Shown here piece by piece: positions 31,745-38,143 of a DNA stretch of 43,523 bases. The number at the start of each line of letters is the position of its first letter. Position 1 is the first letter of the stretch. The stretch is from a virus. The notes beneath the pieces were generated by a model. That model saw only the letters and a list, made by a program, of their open reading frames with translations, ran no database searches and had not been told where the DNA came from. The stretch covers positions 1-43,523 of IMG/VR virus record IMGVR_UViG_3300033979_000371. One strand, given 5' to 3'. Made by a program: the position numbers and the translations under genes.

Positions 31745-31771
31745 GAAGCTAACGCTTCAGGAGTTGTGAGG
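31745..31771 (+). repeat. Hairpin repeat family A, copy 17
   Basis: Perfect stem GAAGC-TAAC-GCTTC with tail AGGAGTTGTGAGG, in the gap between two minus-strand genes. Confidence 0.9.
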
Positions 31772-31790
31772 CTTTTACTGAGAAATCTCA

Positions 31791-32900
31791 TTACGCCACA
31801 CTCCTTAAATTACTCAATACTTTATTCTTATCTGCAATCATGTTTGAAAAGTTATCGGGGAATGTTTTACTAATCCATAATTCCCATACATCTATTTCTT
31901 CTTGAGAGTTGGTGTAATAAAACTTAGATAAGTCACACTCACATTCTAAGTATTCTTTATACTGAGTCTTTACCCAAGCCCAAGAGGTTTTAACCCATTT
32001 AGGAAGGTTATCTACTTCCCTCATAGCTCTTGCGGCGTTAGCCGCAGGTGAAGTGATGTACTCCTCATAGTCAATCATCATTGCTTCAATTAAAGCCATT
32101 CCCTTCTCATCGTATTCCCTTTGAGCTAACCACCGCATTGTTTCCCCATTTGTAGGCTGCTTACCTTCATAGAATGGGGTTTTAGGTAGGTAAACTTCTT
32201 TAAGGTATTTAACTACATCAGGTTTATATTGGTGTTTACCAGGATTAGTTCTCCAAGGGTGTAGGGGTTTAGGTTTCCACTTATCCTCAAACTTTTGGGT
32301 AGAGGAATAGGTTTGTTGTAATGGAAGCGGTTGGTAGTCTATAACTGGCAAAAGTTCTACAGTCTTTAACTCCTGAACTGGTGGGACTGGAATGTCTACA
32401 GGAGTTTCTAGGGGTAGTCTATTTCTTTCGATGGGTTCTAAAGTCTTATCCGGTAAGACTTCTAGCTGTTTTACTTCATTCTCTCGATGTACCTCAAAAC
32501 CTGATTCTACCGTTACTGCCTGGTCTGGTATACCTGTACTAATATTACATTGCTTTATAATTAACTTGTATAAACCAATAAGGTTTAACTTATAGAGAAT
32601 ATTCTGCTTACTCCCTACCTTTTTTTCCTCTAGAATGCCCAACGCTTTTAGTTTCTTACGGGCTGCATCTATTTCTCTGCGAGTGAGATAAGTGACTTCA
32701 TGCCATTGCTGGTAGGTTCTTTCTAGCCATTCTCCCCCATCTTTTACAGCTTGTGTCCAGTCAAATAACTGGGAAAGAAACAAGCCTTCAGTTGCTCCAC
32801 CACCCACTTCTGCCAGGATAGGACGAAACTTAATCTCAGGGGAAAGTAATTTATTTATTAAATTAATTGTTGATAAATCTAAAGACTGTGCTATATTCAT
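31791..32900 (-). CDS. Winged-helix replication protein (replisome organiser-like)
   Basis: The 369-aa protein has GGAG 7 bases before the ATG. Residues about 33-110 read GGGATEGLFLSQLFDWTQAV ... LTRREIDAARKKLKALGILE ... YKLNLIGLY. This is the winged-helix pattern of phage replication initiators and DnaD/O-type organisers. A Pro-rich linker (about 165-215) leads to a Trp-rich C-terminal domain (270-365). Position before dnaB supports origin binding or helicase loading. Hairpin repeat copy 18 is inserted in the gene and translated as SPAANAARA. Confidence 0.75.
   Translation of the reverse strand: MNIAQSLDLSTINLINKLLSPEIKFRPILAEVGGGATEGLFLSQLFDWTQAVKDGGEWLERTYQQWHEVTYLTRREIDAARKKLKALGILEEKKVGSKQNILYKLNLIGLYKLIIKQCNISTGIPDQAVTVESGFEVHRENEVKQLEVLPDKTLEPIERNRLPLETPVDIPVPPVQELKTVELLPVIDYQPLPLQQTYSSTQKFEDKWKPKPLHPWRTNPGKHQYKPDVVKYLKEVYLPKTPFYEGKQPTNGETMRWLAQREYDEKGMALIEAMMIDYEEYITSPAANAARAMREVDNLPKWVKTSWAWVKTQYKEYLECECDLSKFYYTNSQEEIDVWELWISKTFPDNFSNMIADKNKVLSNLRSVA
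32032..32058 (+). repeat. Hairpin repeat family A, copy 18 (inside a coding region)
   Basis: Stem GCGGC-GTTA-GCCGC, a compensated variant of the usual sequence, with tail AGGTGAAGTGATG. It lies antisense within the replication protein gene. Confidence 0.75.
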
Positions 32901-32917
32901 GGTGTGACTCCAGGAGT

Positions 32918-32977
32918 ATGTATGAAATGAGTGAGTCGCCGTCCCTCGAATGTATCCAGCATTGCGAGGGTTTTTAA
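32918..32977 (+). CDS. 19-codon leader-like ORF ending in a terminator
   Basis: ATG 32918, which follows AGGAG closely (a second ATG is at 32927), opens a 19-codon ORF. It ends with TAA inside the T run of a hairpin (CCCTCG 32943-32948, CGAGGG 32965-32970, TTTTT). The arrangement resembles an attenuator leader. No plus-strand gene follows before 33735, so it may make a short RNA or peptide only. Whether it is expressed is unknown. Confidence 0.3.
   Translation: MYEMSESPSLECIQHCEGF
32943..32976 (+). terminator. Rho-independent terminator on the plus strand
   Basis: CCCTCG (32943-32948) and CGAGGG (32965-32970) with a 16-base loop are followed by TTTTTAATT. It would stop plus-strand transcription in a region of minus-strand genes. 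Confidence 0.55.
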
Positions 32978-33023
32978 TTGGAAACTTAAATAAACAATAC
33001 CATAGATAAAACAGATAAAGAAG

Positions 33024-33362
33024 TTAAACATATTTTTCTACCTCCCATTCTTCAGTATTCCTGTTGAAGTAGTAGGTGTAGGGGTTATTCCTTCCCTCTC
33101 TATGACGATGAAATATTTTTGCTTTAGTCAATACTGCCGTTTGCCTTTGGACTGTGGCTGCATCAAGAAGGGTAAAACTCCCTAACACCTCATTAGTTAT
33201 GCAACAACCGCCTTCTTTTAATGCGCCTTGGTAAACTAGGACTTGAGCTAATATCTTTGCTGAAGGCAATAAACTTGTTCTCAGGACTGATTCATAGGCA
33301 AAAAGGTATGAATGCAGCCTCTGATTATTTTCTTTATTGCCAGTGTTGCAAATTGCGACCAT
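33024..33362 (-). CDS. Winged-helix regulator-like protein
   Basis: The 112-aa protein has a helix-turn-helix with wing at about 50-105: AKILAQVLVYQGAL, NEVLGSFTLLDAATVQRQTAVLTKAKIF, then NPYTYYFN. It could regulate or assist the replication genes downstream. The ATG at 33362 has no clear ribosome binding site. Upstream is a 100-base structured leader starting from a perfect promoter box (33465-33478), so expression may be controlled through that leader. No family name. Confidence 0.65.
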   Translation of the reverse strand: MVAICNTGNKENNQRLHSYLFAYESVLRTSLLPSAKILAQVLVYQGALKEGGCCITNEVLGSFTLLDAATVQRQTAVLTKAKIFHRHREGRNNPYTYYFNRNTEEWEVEKYV

Positions 33363-33464
33363 AGAGATTATAGTTAGGAGTATAACTGAACCAAAGCAAA
33401 AGCTATCAACCTTGATATGAGTTGGGTGTGAGCCAACTTGAGATTGACTGCTTTTGCCAAGATT
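33363..33464 (-). promoter_or_regulatory. Structured leader upstream of the winged-helix gene
   Basis: GCAAAAGC (33396-33403) and GCTTTTGC (33450-33457) can pair, enclosing a second stem AGTTGG (33420-33425) / CCAACT (33433-33438) with a 7-base loop. The transcript predicted from the box at 33465-33478 would start with this region. Confidence 0.45.
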
Positions 33465-33478
33465 CTGTTTATTTTGCT
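33465..33478 (-). promoter_or_regulatory. Conserved promoter box (minus strand)
   Basis: Perfect AGCAAAATAAACAG on the minus strand. Unlike other copies it lies 102 bases before the ATG, leaving room for the structured leader. Confidence 0.6.
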
Positions 33479-33483
33479 AATAA

Positions 33484-33513
33484 AACTACCGTTAACTGCG
33501 GTGGTTTTTTTTT
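33484..33513 (+). terminator. Rho-independent terminator
   Basis: AACTACCG (33484-33491) pairs with CGGTGGTT (33499-33506) with one G-U pair, followed by nine T. It would stop plus-strand readthrough from the minus-strand block. The rest of the 33363-33734 gap holds the leader, the box, a distant inverted repeat GCATTAGT (33533-33540) / ACTAATGC (33631-33638), a repeat and a promoter box, but no gene I can support. Confidence 0.7.
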
Positions 33514-33681
33514 GCTTGCCAATTTAGTATAGCATTAGTTTAGATACAAACAAGACTATTTTTTTACCCATAAATACTACTTTTGGTAGATGTTTGTTTC
33601 CCTGGGCAGTGCATCCCAATAGAGTATCACACTAATGCAATATTCTTGCAGTCAAGACAAGAGCGGTATAGGATAAAGGCA

Positions 33682-33708
33682 AAGGCTAACGCCTTAATAG
33701 TTGTGAAG
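33682..33708 (+). repeat. Hairpin repeat family A, copy 19
   Basis: Perfect stem AAGGC-TAAC-GCCTT with tail AATAGTTGTGAAG. Its end runs directly into the promoter box of the next gene. Confidence 0.9.
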
Positions 33709-33720
33709 CAAAATAGACAG
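33707..33720 (+). promoter_or_regulatory. Conserved promoter box before the winged-helix gene at 33735
   Basis: AGCAAAATAGACAG, 13 of 14 bases as in the consensus, 14 bases before the ATG. A hairpin repeat occupies the place where a -10 would be expected (best match TTAATA). Confidence 0.5.
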
Positions 33721-33734
33721 AAGAGGTTTGGGTT

Positions 33735-34007
33735 ATGCAAGAAACTAAACAAGACCTATTATTAGACCTGCTTCAGGATGGTGAATGGCATTACTCTGAT
33801 GAGCTTTGTAAAGCAGCAGATGCAAGATTCGGAGATGTAGTCCACAAGCTACGTAAAAAAGGTTATAACATTCTCATTCTCAGGGAAGGTAGTTGTTCAT
33901 CTTTGCCCAAACTATCTAGATCTGGGCAAAAAAGCTATTACAGACTGGCTAACGCCAGAGAAGTGGTGACGATAACTCCATCGGTTAATCAGTTAAGTAT
34001 TCTATAA
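33735..34007 (+). CDS. Small winged-helix protein with a translated hairpin repeat
   Basis: The 90-aa protein reads LLLDLLQDGEWHYSDELCKA, RFGDVVHKLRKKGYNILILREG, then SYYRLA. This is a typical small winged-helix fold of phage regulators (residues 6-72). From about 71 on the frame passes through hairpin repeat copy 20, giving LANAREVVTITP, and ends 12 codons later. The repeat therefore added or replaced the C-terminal tail after the last wing strand. Confidence 0.7.
   Translation: MQETKQDLLLDLLQDGEWHYSDELCKAADARFGDVVHKLRKKGYNILILREGSCSSLPKLSRSGQKSYYRLANAREVVTITPSVNQLSIL
33945..33971 (+). repeat. Hairpin repeat family A, copy 20 (inside a coding region)
   Basis: Perfect stem CTGGC-TAAC-GCCAG with tail AGAAGTGGTGACG, sense to the gene at 33735 and in frame. 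Confidence 0.85.
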
Positions 34008-34020
34008 AAGGGTTTTTACC

Positions 34021-34266
34021 ATGTCTTATCAATTAGCTGGTATGCAAGAAGCTCAAGCATTGGAGTTTCCATCTAGCTTGGATTACTCATGCCTTCCTGA
34101 GTTTCCTAACTCTGTAAGTGAAGATGAGTTGGACTATTGCAATGGAGTAGATGATGTTAAGTCATTTATGAACGGGCAAATAGATAGACCTCAGAACTTA
34201 TATTCTGCTCATTACATGGCAGGTTGGAACTGGGGATTAACTAATTTCTTTTCCCAAAAGTTCTAA
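34021..34266 (+). CDS. 81-aa hypothetical protein
   Basis: The ORF starts at ATG 34021, 13 bases after the previous stop. The product is acidic in the middle (SEDELDYCNGVDDVKSFMNG) and aromatic at the end (SAHYMAGWNWGLTNFFSQKF). A 17-base stretch within it (34207-34223) is repeated exactly at 34567-34583 in the next gene but in another frame. Function unknown. Confidence 0.6.
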   Translation: MSYQLAGMQEAQALEFPSSLDYSCLPEFPNSVSEDELDYCNGVDDVKSFMNGQIDRPQNLYSAHYMAGWNWGLTNFFSQKF

Positions 34267-34308
34267 TAAAACTAGACATCTTTGCCTAGTTGGTATTAAA
34301 CTTAAAAC

Positions 34309-34322
34309 AGCAAAATAAGCAG
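34309..34322 (+). promoter_or_regulatory. Conserved promoter box
   Basis: AGCAAAATAAGCAG, 13/14 match, 9 bases before ATG 34332. TAAACT lies 6 bases upstream as a weak -10. Confidence 0.6.
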
Positions 34323-34331
34323 AAAAAAGCA

Positions 34332-34595
34332 ATGCCTAAAACTGAAAAAGAACAAAGCCACAAGACTTTAGCAAGAGAATTGGAAACCTTGATTAATCGG
34401 TATTCTGGTTCTGAAGATGAAACAATTCAAGCCGCTCTCACTATTCTATCTGCAATTCGTGAACCTCTCTCGTTGTCTCCTGCCTGGTTTATTCCAGTAG
34501 CAGACTTTTTTGCTGGTGATGAACAGCGTGATGGTTTAGAAGCTTTCCTGAAGAATCGTTTAATCCGCTCATTACATGGCAGGATAGAAAGCTAA
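34332..34595 (+). CDS. 87-aa helical hypothetical protein
   Basis: Start chosen at ATG 34332 because the promoter box ends 9 bases upstream. The frame is open further but would run through the box. The product is mostly helical (KTLARELETLINRYSGSEDE, IQAALTILSAIREPL) with a hydrophobic SPAWFIPVADFFAG segment. The last 9 residues are encoded by the 17-base direct repeat shared with the preceding gene. Not recognised. Confidence 0.65.
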   Translation: MPKTEKEQSHKTLARELETLINRYSGSEDETIQAALTILSAIREPLSLSPAWFIPVADFFAGDEQRDGLEAFLKNRLIRSLHGRIES

Positions 34596-34599
34596 AACT

Positions 34600-34625
34600 A
34601 GGCTAACGCCTTAATAGTTGTGAGG
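34600..34625 (+). repeat. Hairpin repeat family A, copy 21
   Basis: Stem AGGC-TAAC-GCCT with tail TAATAGTTGTGAGG. The tail GAGGGG runs on into the left arm of the following terminator. Confidence 0.9.
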
Positions 34626-34645
34626 GGACTATGGAGTTCCCTTTT
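34624..34645 (+). terminator. Rho-independent terminator built on the repeat tail
   Basis: GGGGACT (34624-34630) pairs with AGTTCCC (34635-34641) with one G-U pair and a tight ATGG loop, followed by TTTT. Confidence 0.7.
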
Positions 34646-34674
34646 AATCTACCTGTACTTCCCTCAACACTTTT

Positions 34675-34700
34675 GGGGCGATTGCCCCATTAGCTGTGAG
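34675..34700 (+). repeat. Hairpin repeat family A, copy 22
   Basis: Perfect stem GGGGC-GATT-GCCCC with tail ATTAGCTGTGAG, in the leader of the 295-aa gene. Confidence 0.9.
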
Positions 34701-34748
34701 GATAAAGAATACCTCAGACAACAATAAACACTTACCACAAAGAAAACA

Positions 34749-35636
34749 ATGGCAACAACACTAGACATCTTTACCCAAGATCAATTTCGTGGCAACATTG
34801 GTAAACTTCCTGTTTGTCAACTTCTTAACTCAGAAGCTCGTCCTGGTTTATTTATTAAAGAAGCCCAAGCTAAACTAGCTGGATGGAATGAAGCCACTGG
34901 AGAGTATGAAAAATACACTCATCAATACCGAGGTGGAGACAAGAAAAAAGAACCAGGATTCTTTTTCTCTAGTGCCAGAATGCACGTTCTGGGGATTTCT
35001 CCAAGAATGGTTGAAGTTACCTTAAAAGGCAGTGAAAAAGGGTTAGGGAAGCAAGGCGCGATTCTAGCTTTGTTTGAAAGTGAACTTGGGCAAAAAATTC
35101 ATTACGATGAAGATAGTAAAGGTGGAACTACCCTAAGAACTTTCTACTTAATTCAATTAGTAGACGCTAAAGGAAACTTCCTTCATGACTTACCTTTAGT
35201 TTTGTCTGTTCATGGCGTTGCTGCCACTTCATTTGGTAAAGCTTTTGACAACTTTGGGAAGTTGGCTGAGGCTGCGTACAGCAAACTTTATTCTAAAGCA
35301 GGTGAATACTTGACTTTGAATGAACAAGCTAAAGCAAGTCTTGTTTTCAATCCTAAATTTACCAGTGAATTATCTGGTGAAGAGGCTCAATCATTTGTCT
35401 GTGTTGTAGAGTCTTTCGTAGAACCTTCTGCTAAATCAAAAGAGGAACTAGGCAAGTCATTTAACATGGCAAAATACGAACGAATTCAAGGAACTCAGAA
35501 ATCATTTGCTGGTTTTGCTGATAGAGTGCTTAAGCAGCTTGAAGAATTTCACCCAACTAACGGGAATCTTCAGTTATTGGGTGAAGCTCAAATCATGAGG
35601 TCAGCATTACCACCTGGTGAAAATCTTGACTTCTAA
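34749..35636 (+). CDS. 295-aa hypothetical protein, possible DNA metabolism factor
   Basis: The protein is alpha/beta with strands such as ARMHVLGISPRMVEVTLK and RTFYLIQLVDAKGNFLHDLP, and helices in the middle (FGKAFDNFGKLAEAAYSKLY). The last residues PPGENLDF resemble the SQSSLDEF end of the SSB-like protein and the acidic Phe-ended tip of SSBs, so it might work on single-stranded DNA. That is a weak inference. Its leader has only a partial box (34718-34731, 10/14). A terminator follows. I do not recognise the family. Confidence 0.75.
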   Translation: MATTLDIFTQDQFRGNIGKLPVCQLLNSEARPGLFIKEAQAKLAGWNEATGEYEKYTHQYRGGDKKKEPGFFFSSARMHVLGISPRMVEVTLKGSEKGLGKQGAILALFESELGQKIHYDEDSKGGTTLRTFYLIQLVDAKGNFLHDLPLVLSVHGVAATSFGKAFDNFGKLAEAAYSKLYSKAGEYLTLNEQAKASLVFNPKFTSELSGEEAQSFVCVVESFVEPSAKSKEELGKSFNMAKYERIQGTQKSFAGFADRVLKQLEEFHPTNGNLQLLGEAQIMRSALPPGENLDF

Positions 35637-35648
35637 ATAACGTAAACG

Positions 35649-35675
35649 GGGAGGCTATAAAGTCTCCCTTAATTA
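35649..35675 (+). terminator. Rho-independent terminator
   Basis: GGGAG (35649-35653) pairs with CTCCC (35664-35668), with an inner CT/AG pair, followed by TTAATTATTT. It closes the 295-aa gene. Confidence 0.6.
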
Positions 35676-35694
35676 TTTAACCAGTTTAATAAAC

Positions 35695-35718
35695 GGCTAA
35701 CGCCTTAGTAGTGGTGAT
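35695..35718 (+). repeat. Hairpin repeat family A, copy 23
   Basis: Core GGC-TAAC-GCC with tail TTAGTAGTGGTGAT. It runs directly into family B copy 3 with a 2-base overlap. Confidence 0.85.
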
Positions 35719-35741
35719 AGCTTTAGCGACGGCGTAGCTAT
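35717..35741 (+). repeat. 25-bp repeat family B, copy 3
   Basis: Identical to the copy at 26900. The joint with the family A copy at 35695 shows one repeat landing at the edge of another. Confidence 0.85.
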
Positions 35742-35776
35742 GGAAGTAAACCTTGACGTTGATATGGAGTTGATTG

Positions 35777-36010
35777 ATGAATAGCGAAATATTTTCCGAA
35801 GCAAATCAGTTGATTGCTAAACACATAAGTGATTCTATCCCAGAGCTAGAAATAGTTTTTGACCCTACAGAAGGTTGGGAATGGCAAGATAACCACACTG
35901 AAAGCGAGATTTGGTTTGCAAATCCATTAGATGCTTTGATTGACTTTACAATAGCAGTTTTAGCAGAGTTAGAACGGGAAACAAAACAAGTTGAGAATGA
36001 TGATGAGTAA
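35777..36010 (+). CDS. 77-aa acidic hypothetical protein
   Basis: ATG 35777 has GGAG 7 bases upstream. A TTG one codon earlier is less likely. The product is strongly acidic (Asp/Glu about one quarter), with helices NSEIFSEANQLIAKHI and PLDALIDFTIAVLAELERET around a Trp-rich turn (GWEWQDN). The net charge and size could suit a DNA mimic or a partner of the Gp157 protein encoded next, whose start overlaps this gene. Function not known. Confidence 0.65.
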   Translation: MNSEIFSEANQLIAKHISDSIPELEIVFDPTEGWEWQDNHTESEIWFANPLDALIDFTIAVLAELERETKQVENDDE

Positions 36011-36584
36011 CGCAATCAATAAACTATCCTACAATTCCCACAGGCTTCATTCTCTTTGGGAAGACCTTGATGCCTATATTGAAGGTGGGGAACAAGAAAG
36101 AGTAGTAGAATCCATTTCTGCAATGCAAGAATCTATTTCTGAATTAGTAGATTTTGTAGTAGAAGAAATGGATGATTTAGAAATAGCTTTGGCTGGTGCA
36201 GAAGCTGAACTTAAAGCAGCTAAGGAAAAGTATCAGCTAAGAGTTGATACTATTAAACGTCAGATAGAATCTCGCACTGACGTTCTTCTCAGGTTACGTG
36301 AAAAAGATATTCTCACAGAAGAAACTCTAGGAACTTCTAAGAGAATTACTTTCTCTCTTAACCCACCCAAAGTTGAGGAATTGTTGATTGACCCATCATC
36401 TCCTGATTTCCCAGAAGAGTTTAGGGAGACTAGGATTGAGTATGTCCCCTTGAAGAAAGAATTATTGGCTGCTGTTAAAAGAGGTAAAGATGTTAGTCAG
36501 GTTGCAAAGATTTCTAGAGGCATTAAGGTTAGCTTTAAACCTATTTCAGCAACTAATGGAAGTAAAAGAAGAAAAGACTCCTAG
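35997..36584 (+). CDS. Gp157 family protein
   Basis: The 195-aa protein matches the siphovirus Gp157 layout. A long amphipathic coiled coil (about 35-110: MQESISELVDFVVEEMDDLE, then AKEKYQLRVDTIKRQIESRT) is followed by a small beta domain with FSLNPPKVEELLID, DFPEEFRETRIEYVPLKKEL and AAVKRGKDVSQVAKI. Genes of this family lie in phage replication and recombination modules. Their molecular role is not settled. Three ATG codons in a row (35997, 36000, 36003) can serve as the start; the first is listed. The gene overlaps its neighbours on both sides. Confidence 0.8.
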   Translation: MMMSNAINKLSYNSHRLHSLWEDLDAYIEGGEQERVVESISAMQESISELVDFVVEEMDDLEIALAGAEAELKAAKEKYQLRVDTIKRQIESRTDVLLRLREKDILTEETLGTSKRITFSLNPPKVEELLIDPSSPDFPEEFRETRIEYVPLKKELLAAVKRGKDVSQVAKISRGIKVSFKPISATNGSKRRKDS

Positions 36585-36741
36585 TGTAGAAGTTGCTGAC
36601 ATTGTTGGGGGTTACTTTAACGGTCAGTATATGGCTGTTGTTAGTTACAAAGGTGATGTATTTGCTATTAAGGAGGCAAATGAACGTCAACTTTTGGGGT
36701 CTATTAAAATGGCGGTTGATAGAAGAAGTGAGGTTGAATAA
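36556..36741 (+). CDS. 61-aa hypothetical protein
   Basis: Start at ATG 36556, inside the last 29 bases of the Gp157 gene. The frame is open further upstream, but only as shadow. The product has a strand-rich core (EVADIVGGYFNGQYMAVVSY, KGDVFAIKEAN) and an acidic/basic end. Its TAA overlaps the next ATG by one base, which argues for coupled translation. Not recognised. Confidence 0.6.
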   Translation: MEVKEEKTPSVEVADIVGGYFNGQYMAVVSYKGDVFAIKEANERQLLGSIKMAVDRRSEVE

Positions 36742-36980
36742 TGGGATATTTACAAATTCAAGAAATGATTGATAGGGTTAGGTGGTTAGGTGGTTCAGTT
36801 AACATCTGTTACCCTGAATCTTTACCTCAAGCAGTGGTAGTTATTGATTGGGGTTTGCCTCTTAGAAAGGTTAGTAAAACAGGTTATATGCCTGAGATAT
36901 TAACTGAAGCTGCTGATGAGTTTTTCCATAGAGTTGAAATGGAAACTAGGGAAACAGAAGAAGATTCTCACGCAGCATAA
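36741..36980 (+). CDS. 79-aa hypothetical protein
   Basis: Starts at ATG 36741 overlapping the previous stop (TAATG). The product has one small alpha/beta unit (LQIQEMIDRVRWLGGSVNIC, QAVVVIDWGLPLRKV) and an acidic C-terminus (RVEMETRETEEDSHAA). Last gene of the Gp157 operon. Function unknown. Confidence 0.6.
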   Translation: MGYLQIQEMIDRVRWLGGSVNICYPESLPQAVVVIDWGLPLRKVSKTGYMPEILTEAADEFFHRVEMETRETEEDSHAA

Positions 36981-37009
36981 CAGTTAAGGCGTTAGTTGAG
37001 TTAGATAAC

Positions 37010-37037
37010 TTGGCTAACGCCAAATTAGTGGTGAAGT
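37010..37037 (+). repeat. Hairpin repeat family A, copy 24
   Basis: Perfect stem TTGGC-TAAC-GCCAA with tail ATTAGTGGTGAAG. A decayed partial copy (AAGGCGTTAGTTGAG) lies just upstream at 36986-37000. Confidence 0.9.
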
Positions 37038-37056
37038 AGTTAAAGGATTCAAGGTT

Positions 37057-37374
37057 ATGAAAGTATCAATCAATGAGTTGGCTAAAAAGTTAGATAAAGA
37101 TAATTTAAAAGCTTCCAATGAATTATTTGCCAAGTTAAAAGAAACTCTTGGAAATAATGACAAAACAGATATTGATTTGACTGTCAAAGAAAAAGTCATT
37201 CTATTAAAAACAAGAACTGCTCTAGAGTCTGATTGGAATTATGAGTATCCTTTTGAATGGAGGTGCATTGTAGTTAACACTAATTGGCTTAGTTTAGTAA
37301 TGGGAAGAACCGTAGTTTGTACACCAGAGTATTACAAAAAGACAAATCCAAACAATGAACCCATTAATTCTTAG
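37057..37374 (+). CDS. 105-aa hypothetical protein
   Basis: The N-terminal half is a charged helical region (INELAKKLDKDNLKASNELF, KLKETLGNNDKT). The C-terminal half is hydrophobic and aromatic (YPFEWRCIVVNTNWLSLVMG). A weak purine run precedes the ATG. No family is recognised. It begins a chain of very small genes that continues to 38496. Confidence 0.6.
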   Translation: MKVSINELAKKLDKDNLKASNELFAKLKETLGNNDKTDIDLTVKEKVILLKTRTALESDWNYEYPFEWRCIVVNTNWLSLVMGRTVVCTPEYYKKTNPNNEPINS

Positions 37375-37383
37375 ATAACCGCC

Positions 37384-37506
37384 ATGAGTGTATCAGCCTA
37401 CCTTTATTACCTCAGAGAAGAAATAGAATTGCTAGAATATGAGGAAGTCTTGAATAAAAGATATGTCCTCTATTACAAAGCAATTCTATTATTCGTATGC
37501 AGATAA
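37384..37506 (+). CDS. 40-aa small ORF
   Basis: Begins at ATG 37384, 9 bases after the previous stop, and its last 10 bases overlap the next gene. It encodes MSVSAYLYYLREEIELLEYE followed by a Lys/Tyr segment and a short hydrophobic end (AILLFVCR), so the product is a small amphipathic helix pair. The tight fit between two genes supports reality. Function unknown. Confidence 0.45.
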   Translation: MSVSAYLYYLREEIELLEYEEVLNKRYVLYYKAILLFVCR

Positions 37507-37895
37507 CTGAAATAGATAGCTACCACTTTGATGGTAGTTTCAAGATTGGGGTGAAAGGCATCACCCTAAACTTTTTTGTTGAGCATTTCAACAAGATTTA
37601 TGTTGAGTATTGCATAATTGACAATAGATTTCTTGGCTCTTACTTTAAACTTCAGTTACAGACAAGTAAAAGGGTTAGGGCTGTAGTTGAATGTTATAAA
37701 GAGGATAAGGTTTTATTCTTCAAAGAATACAAATCTTGGACTAAAAAAGAGTTTAAACAATTAAACAAGGAGTCTGTTATCAATGAGTTTTATTGCTGGT
37801 TTGTCCTTAACTACGGTAATATGTTACCTAAACCTATTAAGGTAAAAGAATACCGTAAACCATTGAAGTTTGTTTACCCAAAGAAAAAGGAGTAG
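37497..37895 (+). CDS. 132-aa hypothetical protein
   Basis: The product is strand-rich in the first half (YHFDGSFKIGVKGITLNFFV, KIYVEYCIID) and basic at the end (PIKVKEYRKPLKFVYPKKKE). The 18 bases that encode part of the final KFVYPK region (37865-37882) occur again at 38140-38157 before the gene at 38167, a local duplication. Not recognised. Confidence 0.6.
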   Translation: MQITEIDSYHFDGSFKIGVKGITLNFFVEHFNKIYVEYCIIDNRFLGSYFKLQLQTSKRVRAVVECYKEDKVLFFKEYKSWTKKEFKQLNKESVINEFYCWFVLNYGNMLPKPIKVKEYRKPLKFVYPKKKE

Positions 37896-37901
37896 TTAGC
37901 C

Positions 37902-38141
37902 GTGAAAGATTTTATCTATGCAAAAAATAATGAATCTGACCCTACTGGTGGATTTAACTTTAACGCTTTAATTGGGTATAAATATTACCCACAAGGAACG
38001 TCTCAGCTTACATTTGGCATACCCTCAATTCTAGTCTACCTTCAAGTAGGTAACGAAAAGGCAGAATTGCATTTTAATGGAGACACAGCAAAGAGCGTTA
38101 TGTATCAAATAGAAGTAAGGCTAACGCCTGAAGAGTTGTGA
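37902..38141 (+). CDS. 79-aa hypothetical protein ending in a hairpin repeat
   Basis: GTG start with AAGGAG 9 bases upstream. The product is beta-rich (GFNFNALIGYKYYPQGTSQL, SILVYLQVGNEKAEL). The last residues RLTPEEL and the TGA stop come from hairpin repeat copy 25, the same end (RLTP...L) as the winged-helix protein at 325-1479. Function unknown. Confidence 0.6.
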   Translation: MKDFIYAKNNESDPTGGFNFNALIGYKYYPQGTSQLTFGIPSILVYLQVGNEKAELHFNGDTAKSVMYQIEVRLTPEEL

Positions 38142-38143
38142 AG
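38118..38143 (+). repeat. Hairpin repeat family A, copy 25 (end of gene)
   Basis: Stem AGGC-TAAC-GCCT with tail GAAGAGTTGTGAAG. It supplies the stop of the gene at 37902. Confidence 0.85.

Noticed and set aside
33583-33765. 60-codon ORF before the winged-helix gene at 33735
   Set aside because: It runs through a hairpin repeat and the promoter box of the next gene and overlaps its start out of frame.
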